DNA of 64,000 nt from assembly GCA_947652605.1 (NCBI GenBank), contig OX393581.1:49747924-49811923 (forward strand), read 5' to 3'. Shown one piece after another: positions 45,601 through 56,745 of the stretch. The first letter of the stretch is position 1. Each line of letters starts with the position of its first letter. Below the pieces are notes generated by a model. It saw only the letters and a program-made list of their open reading frames with translations. It was not told where the DNA came from and made no database searches. A program made the translations under genes and the position numbers. Source of the stretch: Elmis aenea (Eukaryota > Arthropoda > Insecta > Coleoptera > Elmidae).

Positions 45601-46424
45601 CATTACATTCAGTTAAATAAAAGTATAAGCATTTATTTTTAATTACCGATAACCAATTAGTTTCATGTAACGTGCATACTTTGACAAAACAATGAAAAAA
45701 ACATTCGATTAAAGGAAAAAGTTTAAATTGAATGTGCGCGTAGATAAAATGTTTCGATTTATTGTTAAACTAAAAATATCGCAACTACACTGTCGGGAAC
45801 AGAAGTAAATTTATGTGTGCGTTACATTGCTATCAGAATTTAAATTGTCATACATTTTTTTGCTCAAAGCTTTTATTCTGAAAATACTTTTGTTGTAGCG
45901 ATTTTTTCGCCAGAGCAGCGTTCAGCGGGCTAAAAAAAATTTGAATGCTTTCGCGACAAGAAAAAGGCAGGTTTTAAAATAAACAAAACAAAATTGTGTG
46001 GCTTAGCAAAGATTTCAGAATCATTTAAGTACATTTAAAAAAAAGTCGAATTTGCAGTTTTAACGTTACTAACAAAAGAAATTTTATATTGTTATAAAAT
46101 TATTATTTGACGTTTATTACACTTTAAAAATTGACAGCAATCTTACGTATAACCTTAGCAATAAGATATTTATATCAGAAAAGTCATAAAATCCTTCGAA
46201 TAAGTACGGTTTTCCTTTTGTTAGATGATGTGTACTAAAATATGTGATAAAATAGTTATTAAAACTTGCCACGTTTTGAAATTTGGTGAATATGTTCACT
46301 GTAAATCTAGTCAGAGAAATTTATGACTGTTAAGGTACTTAATTGGTAAATGATTGAATTATTTAAGTGGTTTATTTGTTAATATAAAAAGGTTTCTTTC
46401 AAAATCACTGTATCTTGTTTATAC
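45601..46424. other. No gene recognised
   Basis: AT-rich, no supported feature. Confidence 0.4.
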
Positions 46425-46725
46425 AGGGTGATTGAAATTCGAGTTTAAGCATGGGGATCTCGCTTATTATAATAGCTAGAGTAAAGGTTTAAATTTGGCA
46501 AAGTTGCTAAATTTCGTGCTCAATAATAATCTGAAGAGAAGTTGGTAATATCTCAAACGGTATCCGAGAAAATGAGGAAAAACTGGAAAATACGATTTTT
46601 GAAAATCGCGTATAACTCCTTTGGAGTTTGAATTATTTCAAATGTGTAAAAACATTGCCCAAGCAACTTTTTAAGTCGAATCGAATGGTGGTCACAAATT
46701 TTTTCTAGATCGATTCGTTTTTGTT
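46425..46725 (+). repeat. Solo repeat with shared CAGGGTG end module
   Basis: TACAGGGTGATTGAAATTCG then GCATGGGGATCTCGCTTATT, closely similar to 42566-42890 including AATTTGGCAAAGTTGC. No partner end; it abuts the LINE fragment at 46740. Confidence 0.65.
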
Positions 46726-46739
46726 TTATGGCAACCAAC

Positions 46740-46936
46740 TTTATTTTTCTTATTTTTTATGTCATTGATATAAATATTAAATAGTAATGGTGCTAAGAGA
46801 CTGTCCTGAGGCAAACCATTAAATTTTACAGTCTGTGATCTATTCCTATTGGATATGAATGATTTTATCCGTCTTAAAAGATCTCCACAAATGCCTATAT
46901 CGTGTAATTTATCTATTAAAATTGAATGATCTAATC
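46740..46936 (-). pseudogene. LINE reverse transcriptase fragment, split by hAT
   Basis: Minus strand encodes LDHSILIDKLHDIGICGDLL, RRIKSFISNRNRSQTVKFN and GLPQDSLLAPLLFNIYINDI, an RT stretch from the AFD-x-x-DH box to the QGS-x-LSPLLF box of Jockey/CR1-type LINEs. The frame continues across the hAT element 46937-48342 into FIRLDH at 48343-48360 when one copy of the 8-bp duplication is removed. N- and C-terminal parts are missing. Confidence 0.8.
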
Positions 46937-48342
46937 CAGAGGTTCCCAATCTTTTTAAGATATTGTACCGGTTTGTAGTAGACAATGTGGTGGCGTACCA
47001 GTAAGTAAATAGTTTTGGAAAAACGAGCCCAAAAAAAAATTCCTGAATTCTCAAGTGATGACTTTTTTTGTCGCTTGTCTCTCTAAAATATTTTGTCGAA
47101 CAAAAAAAAGGACTAGTCCTACAATAAAACTTTCCTAAATTCCCAACTGATGACTTTTTTTTAGGTAAATATTTTGGAAACAGAATGCAATGCTTTGTGT
47201 ACAGTTGTAATAAAAACAATTTAATTCGCAAATACTTTTATTACACTAAATATAAATGCATTTGTATCATATACAGGGTGTTTCTTAAATATTGCGAAAA
47301 AATGCAGGTGGTGATTCCTTATCGAAAATTAAGGGGGTTCTTTCATTTAATTTTTTTTTCCTTAGTAGACGTCTCCTTTCTGTGTTACACCCCCCTTTAT
47401 TTTATTTCTCAAATTTGGATAAATGTAGAAGAATAATATTTGGTATTTGTTTTGCCACCTTCACCGGGGGCTGAAAAGTGTGACCCCTGTTGGTTTTTTT
47501 GTCAGAACTTTTTGGTGGGTTACAATTTTGCAATTTTAGGTAGGTTTTACGAGAACAACTAAAGAACAGAAAAAGTTTCTAAATAAATCAGTGTTCCAAA
47601 AAAAAAATTAATTGCAAAATTTCAACCCACCAAAAAGTTCTGATAAAAAAACCAACAGGGGTCGCACTTTTCAGCCCCCTGTGAAGGTGGGAGATATTTA
47701 AAAGTATTACTATGGTAAACCTTTTAATAAGTATAAAACATCTACTAAATATAATTTTCCTACATTAGTTCAAATTTGAGAAATAAAATAAAAACCCAAT
47801 TTTACGCTCCCCTCTAGGGGGGTGTAACTCAAAAAGGAGACGTCTAAGGAAAAAAATTTATATATATATATATAAATTTATATATAAAAATGTGGATAAG
47901 GAATCACCAGCTGAATTTTTTCGCAATATTTAAGAAACACCCTGTATAGATATAATAATAATTCTAATTATTGTAATTAATGTGAGGGTTGCGCCTGTTT
48001 ACTTTTAATCGGTGTAGAAATATCTAGTTCAATTTTGGTCAGTTTAAGGCGAACATCAGACTCAATATTAAGCAATGATTGGTTATTTTATTTTTGGTCT
48101 GAAATTAGCTTGCATCAATCATTTTCGATCACCCGACATAAACCGATAATTATTTTAAATGTACATATGTGTCTACAAATCTGCCACTATCCTCTACTTC
48201 TTTTACACACATGTGTTATGTGATAACAAAGATGCTATAAAAAAAAAATTAAAAAAAAATTATTTCATTTGCTTATCGCGTACCGGTAGCTTGACATTCG
48301 CGTACCGGAACCAGTACGCGTACCACAGGTTGGGAACGCCTG
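46937..48342. mobile_element. Non-autonomous hAT element, perfect 8-bp duplication
   Basis: 1406 bp with ends CAGAGGTTCCCAATCT and, reversed, CAGGCGTTCCCAACCTGTG, flanked by ATCTAATC at 46929-46936 and 48343-48350. It was inserted into a LINE remnant. It contains the complete foldback element 47274-47944. No transposase. Confidence 0.88.
47274..47944. mobile_element. Foldback MITE nested in hAT element
   Basis: 671 bp, ends CAGGGTGTTTCTTAAATATT and the reverse, TA on both sides. The arms (about 250-300 bp each) share GTGATTCCTTATCGAAAATT, GACGTCTCC, CCCCCTGTGAAGGTGG-type words and AGAACTTTTTGGTGGGTT around a short unique centre (47540-47610). The same family is at 63315-63876 and, as one arm, at 16700-17000. 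Confidence 0.9.
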
Positions 48343-48354
48343 ATCTAATCTAAT

Positions 48355-49495
48355 GAATAAGTCTATTATCCTGTTGTCTGTAAGTAACTGCTTTTGATTT
48401 TACCATTTTATTTAATCCGCCTGCACATCTTTTACCTTTCACATCTTTGTTATTTTCGCTGTGTCTCCTGCTTCTGTTTTTATGCATGCTTCTAAGGAGG
48501 TACGTAAATTTCTGGAATTGTTCTACCCTCAACTTGTGCCCATTTTCTACTTCGATTACAAAATGCCCGTTTCCTTGGTTTTTCCCATTCGTATACATTT
48601 AATTTTTTTCCCTCTGCGTTTATAATCTTACCTTCCGATCCCCCAGCTCTTTCGTTCATGCTAACGTGGTATAATCATCCACATACTTCAAACATTGGTG
48701 ACTTGTGTTTAATATCGTACAGGTCTTGTTTATTGGAAGCTAAATACGTTTTCCAGGAACGATGTCGATTAGTGTTGTAGAGAGTGGGTCTCCTTGTCTC
48801 AAGTCTACATTCGTTTTGAAAGGGTTTGTTGCCACATGATTGACCTTTAGTTCGTTTATCGTATTGTTGATCGTACTAGCCTTACAAGTTTGCTTGGTAT
48901 CTGCATTTCCTTTATTGCATCGTATAGTTCCAGTCTGTTCATCGAATCGTACGCTCTTTGAAAATCAACGAACACAGGGTGAATCCTTAAATTATTGTTC
49001 GTATTTCTCTTAGTGTAGAAATTTAGATGAGTTACTGAGCGATTTCAAACTACAAATTTATCAAATAATAATTACTGGGTGTGTCTCTGTTGTTTTTTAA
49101 AAATTATTTTGTAGACCTTATCCTTTAAATAGGCCTTAATCGATGTGATTGTCTTATTTACTTTATTTAGTCACGAGTCCTTCAACTGTTAGTTGTAGGA
49201 CTGTTGAGTTGTGTTGTGCTGATTTTTTTAAAATGTTTTTCTGTCTTGTGCTAGTTTGTCTTAATATAAAGACTGGGTCTTGTGTACACCTTCCTCTTCT
49301 GAAACCGTATTGGGATTCTTCCAGTCTGTTTTCTATTTTTCTTTTAATCTGCCTTCCATTACTTCTGCCAATATTTTTCCTGATACACTCATTAATGTTA
49401 TTTCTCTACCTGGTTGTCCTAATAAGTTTAAATACTTCTATCTCCCAATTAATTTGGTCGTGTGGGGTGTGTCACTACGTTACAGAGGATTTTTA
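48355..49495 (-). pseudogene. LINE reverse transcriptase remnant
   Basis: Minus-strand order: ILAEVMEGRLKEK-like and GFRRGRCTQDPVF (about 49400-49270), HPVFVDFQRAYDSMNRLELY (about 48980-48925; RT box with the first catalytic D), KVNHVATNPFKTNVDLRQGD then PLS (about 48850-48790), and the thumb region VEQFQKFTYLLRSMHKN and GLNKMVKSKAVTYRQ (48540-48370). The FADD box is not recognisable, and stops and frame changes are frequent. It is a different family from the fragment at 46740-46936, which it abuts. Confidence 0.8.
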
Positions 49496-49496
49496 A

Positions 49497-51000
49497 GGGA
49501 CACTGCTCATTACGTATGATCTATATACCGTATAACTCAATAAAGCTTGCTCAAAGCCGTGAAATTGGTGTGAAGCCCGTATGTTTATTAGTTTCTGGTC
49601 TAACGCCCAAAAAAGCTTTAAAAATACTGCTCGAAAATAAATTCTACATTCGCGTTGCGCTCAAACGTAAATAGAAAAATTATCCTGGTGAGAAAAAAAA
49701 AAATTAAACAATTTCTGGATATCTTACATCGCACAGGCATCCAGATGGATTTATTAAAATCCGACTTGGGGTATTTACCATCAATTGTTGAAATTTTAAT
49801 TAAAACTTCTTGAATTTTTAATTATAGCTCAATCCTGTTTATTTTATTGTCGGTTAACCGTAAAGATTTCGGATAATCGTTCCTTTCAAACATAATTAAC
49901 GAATAAAAAGCCTCGTTGCGTAGTACTTTTGTTTCTAGGTCACGCCAAATTGATTTTTCGGTAATGCGGACGTTTTCTTTAAATATATTATTAAAACGTG
50001 TGATTCTTATCACGTGCTTGGAATTCGAGTCATCTGGATTACTAATTTTCGCGAATGTGATAATTGAATTTGACGCGCGCTTTTGACTAAACATCGTGGA
50101 CCGTAATTCCATTGTGCTTATTGTAAAAAAGAAAATTGCATAGCCAATTACGTCGAATGTCGATTGTTTAAAAACGCGACTTCGTAATCCCTTAAACCGA
50201 CTGTCTGTCGGGAAGCTAACAGCAAATCCAAATCATCTATGAGTGTTGGCTGTGTTAACAGTCGAATTATTCTGCCGTAACTATCAATTGTTTATTGTCC
50301 ATGGAAATGTCTGGTATTTTGCCGCTTATGTTCAAACTGTTACAACTAATTAACCCAATTAGCGAGCGAGATATTTTAGCGGATCGTGAAATGGGATGAA
50401 ATTGACAAATTTTGAACTTTAACGTAAAATAATTACCATAATAACGATTTCAAAGTAAAATAATTTTAGTATTGTATCATGAGCACTCATCGCTACTATA
50501 ATAATTATAGCATTTGAATTCGTTAATATCATAAATCATTCACTTATAAAAAGATTTTAAGTGTAGATGGCCAACTTGACCTGCTGTTAATATCTTATCT
50601 CAGAAGTTTTGTCTTTGCCTCAATTTAACCAACTTCTTAACTCTTAAGATAGGCGAAATCCCCTGGTTGGGCTTGAAATGTGAGACTTCCTTTAAGAATC
50701 AATTATTTTCAGTATTATTAGTGCAAATGTTTTCAGATATTGAACATTTCTTTTAGTGTTAACTATTTTATCGTTGCTTGGCCTATAAAGTCTGACATTG
50801 ACAAAGCGTGTTCGTTTAGCTTTACTTATAAAGACACCTAAAATCAAGTGTCGTAAGTTAATTATTCAAATATTTAAAATTAATCTTCTTCTGATTAGAA
50901 TCTAAAGTCTATTGCTGTGTTTTTTAAACAATACGGAACTCTATTAGATTTTTACATGCCTAGCACAGTACTTTTTATTATAAAGCTAAAAAATGGTGAC
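49497..51000. other. No recognised gene; one unexplained frame
   Basis: Non-repetitive by eye. It contains an open minus-strand frame of 96 codons at 49822-50112 with a protein-like composition but no recognised motif. Confidence 0.4.
49822..50112 (-). CDS. Unrecognised 96-codon ORF
   Basis: ATG to TAA with a mixed charged composition (starts MELRSTMFSQKR; includes ISNPDDSNSKHVIRITRF and ENVRITEKSIWRDLETK). It does not read like low-complexity AT translation and lies in one of the few repeat-free stretches. I recognise no domain, there is no clear splice signal, and no neighbour gives context. It may be an exon of an unknown gene, a fragment of an old element or chance. Confidence 0.2.
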   Translation of the reverse strand: MELRSTMFSQKRASNSIITFAKISNPDDSNSKHVIRITRFNNIFKENVRITEKSIWRDLETKVLRNEAFYSLIMFERNDYPKSLRLTDNKINRIEL

Positions 51001-51086
51001 CAGGGACTAAAAACGAAAATCATTTCGTTTGTTTTTGATTGGAACAATTAAAAAAATTAATTTTCGTGCCTTTCGTTTTCACCCAA
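51001..51086 (+). repeat. hAT end fragment (52214 family)
   Basis: Starts CAGGGACTAAAAACGAAAAT, the left end of the element at 52214-53400, then breaks off at the LINE tail. Confidence 0.65.
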
Positions 51087-51089
51087 AAC

Positions 51090-52165
51090 TCTTAATAATA
51101 ATAATAATCTTTATTTGTTCTAAATATCCAAAAAGGCGTGGAACATGTCACAATAATAATACGCACGGTTTACAAAAACACTGAAAATTATATTAACGTA
51201 AGAGAGTTTTTAAAAGAAGCATCATTTAGGTATTCACTAACTACATACTAAGCTTTAGAAATTATAGCATTTCTTAATTTGTTCTTCAAGTCGTGGGTGG
51301 AAAGATTTTTTATACTCTCAGGTGATCTATTAAATTTGTTATATGTAGCAATAATTGTGGGGGCAACTTGTTGTTTTTGAAGATATGTATATTTGAAGCA
51401 ACCGGGCTTTTTTTATGTCGGGTATAGGCTGCAGGATTTCTTATATTCTCTTCGAACAGATCAACATTGTTTCTTACGAAAAGGATGGCTTCGAGAATGA
51501 ATAGGCCGTAAAAGGTTAATATTTCTTTGTCACGAAAAGTGTCTGTACAGTGATCTTGGTAGTTTAGACCAAAAATAGTTCTTATACTTATACATCGCTT
51601 TTGTATAATAAAGAGGCGTTCAGAGTCACTAGCGTTACCCCAAAAAATTTCAGCATAGCGTAACCTAGATTCAACATTATGCATGATATGCAGTTTTGGC
51701 CGCGTTTGTAGTGACCAATTTTTTTAGTTTTTTTTTTACTGCGAAAGGGTACCGTGACAGGCGTTCGATGTGGTATGACCAGTCCAGTTTAGAGTCAATA
51801 CATAAAACAAGAAATGATATTTTATTAACAACATTTATAGTTGTGGAATTATTTTGAAGTTTTAAGTCGGAAGTTGATTTACTTTGAAAATTTTATTACT
51901 TGAGTTTCATTGACGTTTAAGGTTAAATTGTTTGATGTGAACCAATGTTGGACTTGGCCTAGGCAGTCAAAATAGTTTTTGCTCAGAATTTTTGGAATCC
52001 GAGTCACTAATAATAGCAGATGTGTCATCAGCAAATTGTATAAGGGAAGTTTTGGCAAAATCTGGAAGATCATTTGTGTACACTGTACAGTATGTACCAT
52101 AGTGTTCTAATTTCGTTAGCAGTATCTCGTGGTCAACACTATCGAAAGCTTTTGAGAGAATAAAA
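51090..52165 (-). pseudogene. LINE ORF2 remnant with 3' tail
   Basis: Minus strand: LSKAFDSVDHEILLTKLEHY (about 52155-52100), an internal deletion, then TNDLPDFAKTSLIQFADDTS (about 52080-52010; FADD present) and FDCLGQVQHWFTSNNLTLNV, then the C-terminal MHNVESRLRYAEIFWGNASD (51684 onward) and RLFIIQKRCISIRTIFG. The 3' end carries a (TTATTA)n tail at 51090-51110 on the coding strand, typical of CR1/Jockey-like LINEs. The RT core is deleted between the first D box and the FADD box, and frames are shifted, so it is inactive. Confidence 0.85.
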
Positions 52166-52213
52166 TTGTAAGTTACGAAATTGATTTACTGTGTAATAGT
52201 TTAAACTATCAAG

Positions 52214-53400
52214 CAGGGACTAAAAACGAAAAAAATTCCGTTCGTTTCTGTTCGGAACGAAAACGAAATATATCGTTTTCGTTCTTTTCGCTTTAACCGA
52301 AAAAATTCTTTTTTCGTTTTCGTGAACCGAAATAATAACGGTTAAAACCGGTTTTACAATATTTTTTTGTCATCAAAAAATCAATATTTTTTCTAGTCAC
52401 CACAACCCTCTATAAATACGATAACAATATTTGCGTCTCAACTAAAATATAAACGATGACGATGGGTTTTGATGCTCACGGACAGCATATTTTAGACTGG
52501 CGAACCATCGCCATATTAAATTTACCAAATCGTTAAACACATAAAATTTAACCATTTTATTAAGTTTAACACCCGTAAGGTGCAAAAACACAACGCGATT
52601 AGGTTAAATTAGACACACAATCTTTACCTAAAAATATGAAAATATAGCAAGTGCTGTTTTAAATTTGTTTTAGTACAAAACTATGCATTTGAATTAAATA
52701 AGATCCTGGTGTAATTATTTAAAAAGACAAAAGAATGAATTCAAGTGATAAATTTACTAAATGTTACAAATAAAAAAGATATTAAAAAAACTTATATTAA
52801 CTTGAAATATACTTTAACTTTATAGTTTGTACATTGTACATACCATACAATATACATTTTCACATTCCGTTAAATCTTACTAGCAACACATCTTCCAATA
52901 AATTAATGTTCTTTTACATTAGTCCTTTTCGAAGTAAGAATAAATTTTATTATTATTATATCTAAACGCAAATAAAACATACACATTGATAATATATATC
53001 CAATCAAGTGTATATTCTATATTATTGATGATCTAAAAAACAAATTAGAAATAGGGAATATCTGTACTGTTAATTGTGTTACACGAAATTGCAAGTATAA
53101 AAAATAAAGTTGTTAATACATATTCACGTAAATATATGGAGAAAAGTGAAGCTCACTTATTTCAAGTGAGATTGTTTACTGCCTCGTGGAGTCTCCCCAG
53201 CACAGAAGGTAAATTCGCGTTTGTGTTTAACAAATAAAATTGAAATAGCGACAAAACCGGTTAAAACCGGTTTTGAAAAATATTTATTTTGTTTTCGTTC
53301 TTGAACGAAAAATAATAATTTGGTTTTCGGTTTCGTTTTCGTTCTTAAAAAAAAATTCGGTTAATTTCGTTTAACGTTTTCGTTCCGTTCTCAGTCCCTG
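52214..53400. mobile_element. Non-autonomous hAT element, perfect 8-bp duplication
   Basis: 1187 bp, ends CAGGGACTAAAAACG and, reversed, CAGGGACTGAGAACG, flanked by CTATCAAG at 52206-52213 and 53401-53408. Both subterminal regions are built of repeated TTCGTT / AACGAAA and GGTTAAAACCGGTTTT words. No transposase frame. Confidence 0.88.
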
Positions 53401-53408
53401 CTATCAAG

Positions 53409-54691
53409 TGTTTAAGTTTATTATTTTATTTACCATTTTCTGACGGAACCCCTTCTATACGCTATGCCAATTTGGGAATATTGCATATTTATGCAGAATT
53501 TAGAACTAAAATTATTAAAATAAAAATAGGGCTTTGAAAGTAGCCAAATTGTTTAAGAAAATCGTTTTAATGTTATCTTGGGTTCGTGAAAGTCTAATTT
53601 AATAAATGTCTGGGTAAACAGCTGATAAATATTAATCCATTTAAACAAAAACACTTGTTAATCCACTGCTTAGGATCAAAATGAGTTTGGCAAGACAACG
53701 CAGTTCGCTATAAAAAAGTGACAACGTCGCGAAAAAACATCCCAGTCTTGACAACATAAAAACCACGAAAACAACCCCCAGACAATGAAAAGCCTTGTAG
53801 TAATATTTTCATCTTAATCTTAAACTATAACTTTAATCCGCGTTATTTTCATATATAAAAACAAACTTTTCTTATAAACAAAATTAAAAAATACTGCGCT
53901 GGCAGTTTACATTCCTCAAGCATCCGTGAGTGACTCAATTTCGGACATGTAAAATCATTAAATTATAAACCCGGAGCATGCAGTCTCCCCTTTTATTACG
54001 TCGTTGATATGGGATAATAAATTAGGCACTAAAACGTCATCTACTGGCTGTAAAGAACTATGACCAGACTTTATTAAAAATAAAGGTATTATTCTGGATT
54101 TAAAGTCGCGTCTCCGGCCAATATCGCGAGACGCAGACATCTGTTGTGTGTAATGAAAGTTTGTCGTAAATAATTGGATATTTTAGTGCATAAAACTACG
54201 TTTGTTTATCTGCAGATTAATCAAGTTATGCGACGAGATGATAAAAGGTTTTATGGGTTGTAAAATATAAAAGTTTTGCAGCTTATGCAGGGCGATTACG
54301 AAGTAGACAGCAAATTTCTTTGTGTTGTGACCTTTTAGCGCTCTGGTAAATTTGTACATAACGCCGACACTATGTTTGTTCGTAACTTGAATAATTAACC
54401 TCATTTAGCACCGTCATCTTTACTGAATTAATCATTTAATTACTGTAAAACTATTTAAGTTATGGCTTAAAAGCTAATTAGGCACAGTTTTATACTTATA
54501 CTTATATCCGTCTGTATGTAACTTATATATTTTACCGAATAAAATAACGTAAATTATAAAAACTTGAACTCTCGAGTCTTTAAAAGGTGAACAGCCACTA
54601 AATTGTGAAATATAATTAATTTAATTTAGTAGAAAATGTTCTACTAACTTTTATGAAGCTATGGTAGCAGTTTTATTTTAATATTCTAATC
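53409..54691. other. No gene recognised
   Basis: AT-rich; a 60-codon minus frame at 53958 has no recognisable motif. Confidence 0.4.
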
Positions 54692-54971
54692 CAGGGGTGC
54701 GCAAACTTTTTATGCCACGTCCCCTTTTTTTGTCTGCAAGTCAAACTGCGCCCCTCACAACTTGTTTTTCGCTTTGAAGTTAGCAGGCATCAATAATTGT
54801 CATCAGCGATACGAAATATTAGAAAAATACAACATTGTAAACAAAAAAATATATGAAATGTGAAAAAAAACTATTTTTTTTTTTAAAATTATATCATGGC
54901 TGTCATGCGCCCCCTGCGTCATTCGTTGCGCCCCCCAAATGGGGGCGCGCCCACTAGCTTGCGCACCCCTG
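54692..54971. mobile_element. hAT-like MITE, 280 bp
   Basis: Ends CAGGGGTGCGCAAACT and, reversed, CAGGGGTGCGCAAGCT; GC-rich subterminal CGCCCCC words. Flanks TTCTAATC and CGGGAATC do not form a clear duplication. Confidence 0.75.
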
Positions 54972-55055
54972 CGGGAATCTGTCTGTATGTACCTTGAATA
55001 TTTAAACCTATAAAATAATGTTATTTGTTATAACTTCTTGATTTTAGCCACTTAA

Positions 55056-55461
55056 CCCATTTGTGATAAGTATTATAATGGTCTGCCGGTTTTGTCACTA
55101 CTTTTAATAAGTCCAACACAACTTTAGATCCTAAAGGATATGTAGCCCTAACAACGTAATGTTCCCAGTGTACTCATATGAGTACACCAATATGTAACTA
55201 TGAAAAAAAATCACACAATGTATTTTGTGTAATATTTGCATGAATATCTGTAAAACATACATAGCTGAGTAACAAATATCAGCAGAGAAGTTGAATTATG
55301 TTTTAAAATAAAAATTAAAATTAACAACAAAGTTGTAATCTAGTATTTCCTGTTCTGTGTACTTCCAAGTGCCACCAAGCATTCCCACCTATATGTAACT
55401 AATCGAACTTAAAAAAAAAATTATGACCTGAACTTAAATGAGTACACTGAGAACAAATGGT
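55056..55461. mobile_element. piggyBac-like MITE (TTAA target)
   Basis: Flanked by TTAA at 55052-55055 and 55462-55465; ends CCCATTTGTGATAAG and, reversed, ACCATTTGTTCTCAG. Contains a GTACTCATATGAGTAC palindrome. About 400 bp, no transposase. Confidence 0.65.
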
Positions 55462-55663
55462 TTAAAGCAAAGTAACTACTAAATTATTACTTTAACATAC
55501 CAAAAAACACAATTTTTTAAAAAAATTATTAATATCTATTGAGCTATTAAAATATTTTGTCTTGAAATGTATTAGTTTGGCGTATATGAAGTTATGATAA
55601 GTTTTGGACTTCAATACGTATGTAAATTTTGTGCAAATAATATCGATTCAAATTTTTATGGGC

Positions 55664-55853
55664 TTAAAATAACTGAGGATAAATTTTTAGTTGATAGAGC
55701 TTGCTCGAAATATCCCTTATTTTTAGAGCATTCCTAATTTCATTTTCCGCATTCTGTATTCGTTCAAAGTAACTCTCCATGCGTTCCAATTTCAACACAA
55801 AGTCGCTCATGTGCTCATACAGATAAAAATCCAGGGGATCCAGGAAGTTCCAG
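55664..55853 (-). CDS. Putative terminal exon (Gal3ST-like?)
   Basis: After a candidate acceptor (GGTTAG|C on the minus strand), the frame encodes about 62 residues: SWNFLDPLDFYLYEHMSDFV, then KLERMESYFERIQNAENEI and an end KIYPQLF with stop TAA at 55664-55666. An in-frame stop directly upstream means it must be spliced to an upstream exon. GC content and codon use are richer than the surroundings, and the peptide forms a plausible amphipathic helix. The WN-x-LD...LYEH pattern resembles the C-terminal end of galactose-3-O-sulfotransferases (Golgi enzymes that sulfate galactose from PAPS), but it is short, so this is a guess. The acceptor lacks a strong pyrimidine tract. No PAPS-binding exon was found upstream on this strand. 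Confidence 0.35.
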
Positions 55854-56349
55854 CTAACCTATCAATTCAGACTGTTTAGAGGTTGTTGTTATATAAATAA
55901 CTTTTTTCGCGCAATCAATTTTTACTGAAAGGTGTTCACAAGATAAAAGGCAAAACATTTTTATCGCAATGTTTTACCAAACTTGGTGTAGCAATTTTTT
56001 TTTTAAATTTCATATCTGACTAAGAAATGCTTTAATATTTAACATGTATGTACATGGAGATCTTACAAACCATTAAACATGGAAGGTGGCTAAATTAGCA
56101 AAGAAGTATAATTTCACGCGTTAAAAGAGAATCCAAACTAAAAAACTGTGTGTATTGTGTTCAGTTTTTAAATATTATAAAAAATAATTTCATGAAACTT
56201 CTACGTTTTATCTATTGTTTTAAATGTAAGGCAAGTTTAATTTTTTAAAGTTGTTTTTTGCAAGTATTATGTTAGGCTGCTGTGAACTTGTTTCTAAGGT
56301 GTCAATTTGGTTGCTATGATAATTGCTTCAATATTGATTTGATGCTCAC
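55854..56349. other. No gene recognised
   Basis: Could be intron sequence of the putative minus-strand gene. No repeat or exon seen. Confidence 0.4.
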
Positions 56350-56745
56350 ACAAAATAAATTACTCTTACCGTACAGCCTGCATGCATAGTAAGTGGGTCC
56401 TTACGCACGGTAAGCAAAAAGCACAGTTTTTTAAAAGAAATGATCAAAGTGGACTCACGTCAAACTCTTCCTGCATGCCTAGTAAGTGAGTTATAACGCA
56501 CGGTAAAAAAAACGCACACTTGTCTAGAAACATCAACGTAGGCTTACGTCAAAATTGACAAGACAACGTAATTACATGTGTATATTAGCTAAAAAGCCGT
56601 TAAAATCGTAGGTATTATGTGATCGTAGAAAAAGTAAGCTCTTAACACGAGTTGTAAAGCAATTACGCACTCGTGGAAATACTTTTCCACTCGTGCGTAA
56701 TATGCTTCTTACAACTCTTGTTATGTAATGTACTATTAAAATACA
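56350..56745 (+). mobile_element. MITE family H, copy 3 (longest)
   Basis: Carries the whole family sequence: GTACAGCCTGCATGCATAGT, the AAGCCGTTAAAATCGTAGGT core and the complete terminal hairpin (CGAGTTGTAAAGCAATTACG ... TTCTTACAACTCTTGTTATG). The left part has an internal direct duplication (56377-56425 and 56470-56519, CCTGCATGC-TAGTAAGTG). Confidence 0.8.

Noticed and set aside
46692..47231. 179-codon minus frame taken as one protein
   Set aside because: Only the C-terminal part is LINE RT; the N-terminal part is hAT-element sequence fused by chance across the insertion boundary.
47858..47885. (TA)n microsatellite
   Set aside because: It lies within an arm of the foldback element and is a local slippage expansion, not a separate feature.
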